Shown here: in pieces, positions 54,201-57,200 of the stretch
How positions within the stretch are numbered: the first letter of the stretch is position 1
Layout: each line of letters begins with the position of its first letter
Assembly (NCBI RefSeq): GCF_030410485.1
Contig: NZ_JAUHHC010000004.1
Coordinates: 1-64,000, forward strand
Origin: Roseateles violae
Lineage (GTDB): Bacteria; Pseudomonadota; Gammaproteobacteria; Burkholderiales; Burkholderiaceae_C
DNA length: 64,000 nucleotides
Direction: 5' to 3'
Made by a program: the position numbers and the translations under genes
Notes under the pieces: model-generated
What the model was told of the DNA's origin: nothing
Seen by the model: only the letters and a program-made list of their open reading frames with translations
Database searches by the model: none

Positions 54201-57200
54201 CGCATGAGCTTGGCCACACGCTGGGCTTCCTGAAGGGCTTCGCCGGCTTCGACCGCTCCCTGCTCAGCCACGCCGACGGCGCGGTCAGCTTCCGCACTGC
54301 GACCTTCAGCGCCGCGCTGATCTCGGGCGGCGAGCACCTCGCGGGCAGCGCCGTCGCGGGCGACCTGATGAGCGTCGGCCTGGGCGTGGGCCAGCGCCGC
54401 CTGCCCTCGCTGCTGGACGCGCAGATCGTGGCCGCGGCCCGTGCCGGCGCGGTGGCCTCGGGTTTGCGCCAGCGGGTCAGCCTCGGCGGCTCGCACGACC
54501 TCGCCAACGAGGGCCTGCTGCCCAACGGCGACTTCAGCAATGCCGTCACCGGCTCGGCCGGCTTCGGCTGGAGCGCCAGCGGCGCGGCCTCGGTGCTGAA
54601 CGGCCAGGGCGTGCTGGCCGAGACCTCCACCATCGCCTCGCGCTTCACGCAGACCACCGCCGTGCCCACCGGCGCGACGGTGCTGAGCTTCACCATCGTG
54701 CAGGCCGGCTTCGACGCAGCGGCCGGCGGCCCGCAGGACGCCTTCGAGGTGGCGCTGATCAATCCGGCGACCCGGCAATCGCTGCTCGGCGGCATCGGCC
54801 TCAGCAATACCGACGCGGTGCTCAATCTGCAGGCCGACGGCACGGTCTACCGCGCCTCGGGCCTGCGCTTCTCCGCGCTGGACGGCCGCCTGCTGGCCGC
54901 CCCGCCGGCCAGCGGCCCCTACCGGGTCAGCATCGCGCTGGGCAGCGCCGATCTGTCGCAGGGCCTGTCGCTGTACTTCGACCTGCTCGGCTTCGGGGCC
55001 CAGGGCAGCCGCGTGGTCATCGACGATGTGCGCTTCGAGGACGCGCTGCCCAGCAACGCGCTACCGGTGGCCCGACCGGACCTGGTCTTCACCGCCCAGG
55101 ACACGCCGCTGATCTTCGACCCGCGCGCCAACGACAGCGACGCCAACGGCGACGCGCTGAGCATCGAGCTGCTCGGCAATCCGGCCCATGGCCAGGTCGC
55201 GCTGCTGGCCGATGGCCGCCTGAGCTATACGCCCGCTGCCGGCTTCAGCGGCAGCGACGTCTTCGGCTACCGCGTCTTCGACGGCATCGGCTGGTCGGAG
55301 CCGACCACGGTCAGCATCACCGTCACGCCGGCCGGCGGCCCGGCCAATACGGCGCCGGTCGCCAATCCGGACAGCGTCAGCACCGGCGCCAACGAAGCGG
55401 TCCGCTTCGACGTGCGCGCCAACGACGTTGACGCCGAGGGCGATGCGCTGCAGGTCACCGTGCTGAGCGCGCCGGCCCATGGCAGCGTTGTCCTGCAGGC
55501 CGACGGCAGCCTGCTCTACACGCCGCTGGCCGGCTATGTCGGCGCCGACAGCTTCAGCTACCAGCTCAACGACGGCCGCGCCAACTCGCAGCCGGCCCTG
55601 GTCAGCATCACGGTGACGGCCGCGCCGAACCATGCGCCGCAGGCGCTGGACGATGCGGCGACGACCCGTCAGGGCCAGGCCGTCGCGCTGGATCTGCTGG
55701 CCAACGACAGCGACGCCGACGGCGATCCGCTGACGGCCCGTATCGTCAGCGGCCCGGCCCATGGCAGCCTGAGCGTGGCGCCCGACGGCCGCTTCGTCTA
55801 CACGCCCGAGGCCGGCTTCGTCGGCAGCGACAGCTTCAGCTACACCGCCAGCGACGGCCTGCTCGCCTCGGAACCGGCCACCGTCAGGATCACGGTGACG
55901 GCCCTGCCGCCGCCGGTCAACCAGGCGCCGGTCGCCGTCGACGATGCGCTGACGACGCCGCAGGACCAGGCCATCGTCTTCGACGTTCGCGCCAACGACA
56001 GCGATGCCGAGGGCGGCCCACTGACGGTCATCCTGCTGGGCGCGCCGGCCCATGGCAGCGTCGAGCTGCAGGCCGACGGCCGGCTGCGCTACACGCCGGC
56101 CGCCGGGTATGCGGGCAGCGACGCCTTCAGCTACCAGCTCAGCGATGGTGACCTGCTCTCGGCCCCGGCGACGGTGCGCATCGAGGTGAGGCCGGTGATC
56201 GTCAGCGAGCCGCCGCTGGCCGTCGACGACGCGCTGAGCCTGGCCGAGGACGGCAGCCTACGCTTCGATCCGCGCGCCAACGACCGTGCCGCGCCCGGCC
56301 GCAGCCTGACGGTGGAGCTGCTCAGCGCGCCCGCCCATGGCCGGCTGCAGGCCCAGGCCGATGGCAGCTTCAGCTACACGCCGGACGCCGACTTCTTCGG
56401 CAGCGACGGCTTCAGCTACCGAGTCAGCGACGGCCTTGCGAACAGCGGCATCGCCCGGGTGGCGATCACGGTCACGCCGGTCAACGATGCGCCGCTGCTG
56501 CAGGCGCCGGCCGAGCAGACGATCGACGAGGGCGGCAACCTGCTCGTGCAGCTGGATGCCAGCGACATCGACTCGGCCGGCCCGCTGCTCTACACGCTGC
56601 GCGAGGCGCCGGCCGGCGCCAGCATCGACGCCCAGGGCCGCATCGGCTGGCGCGCGCCCGATGGTGCGGGCGACGCCGTCTTCGTCGCCCGCGTCAGCGA
56701 CGCTCAGGGCGCCTTTGCCGAGCGGCAGTTCCTCGTCCATGTCCGCAATGTGGCGCCCAGCGCCAGCTTCAGCGGCGCCGCCAGCGTGCTGGCCGGCCAG
56801 CCCTACACGCTCGGCTTCGCGCTGGCCGATCCGGGGCTGGACAGCGTCTCGGCGCTGGCCATCGACTGGGGCGACGGTCAGGTGCAGCAGCTGGCGAACT
56901 CGGCCCGCTCGGCCAGCCATGTCTACCAGGCAGCCATGAGCGGCGTGCAGATCCGTCTGCTGGTCAGCGACGAGGACGGCAGCTATGTCTTTGCCGGGCC
57001 GGCCCTCGAAGTGCAGCCGGTCTCGACCGCACCGCCGCCGGCCCCGGCGCCCGTGCCGCAGCCGGCGCCCGTGCCGCAGCCGGCGCCCGTGCCGCAGCCG
57101 GCGCCCGCGCCGCAGCCGGCGCCCGTGCCGCAGCCGGCGCCCGTGCCGCAGCCGGCGCCCGTGCCGCAGCCGGCGCCCGTGCCGCAGCCGGCGCCCGCGC

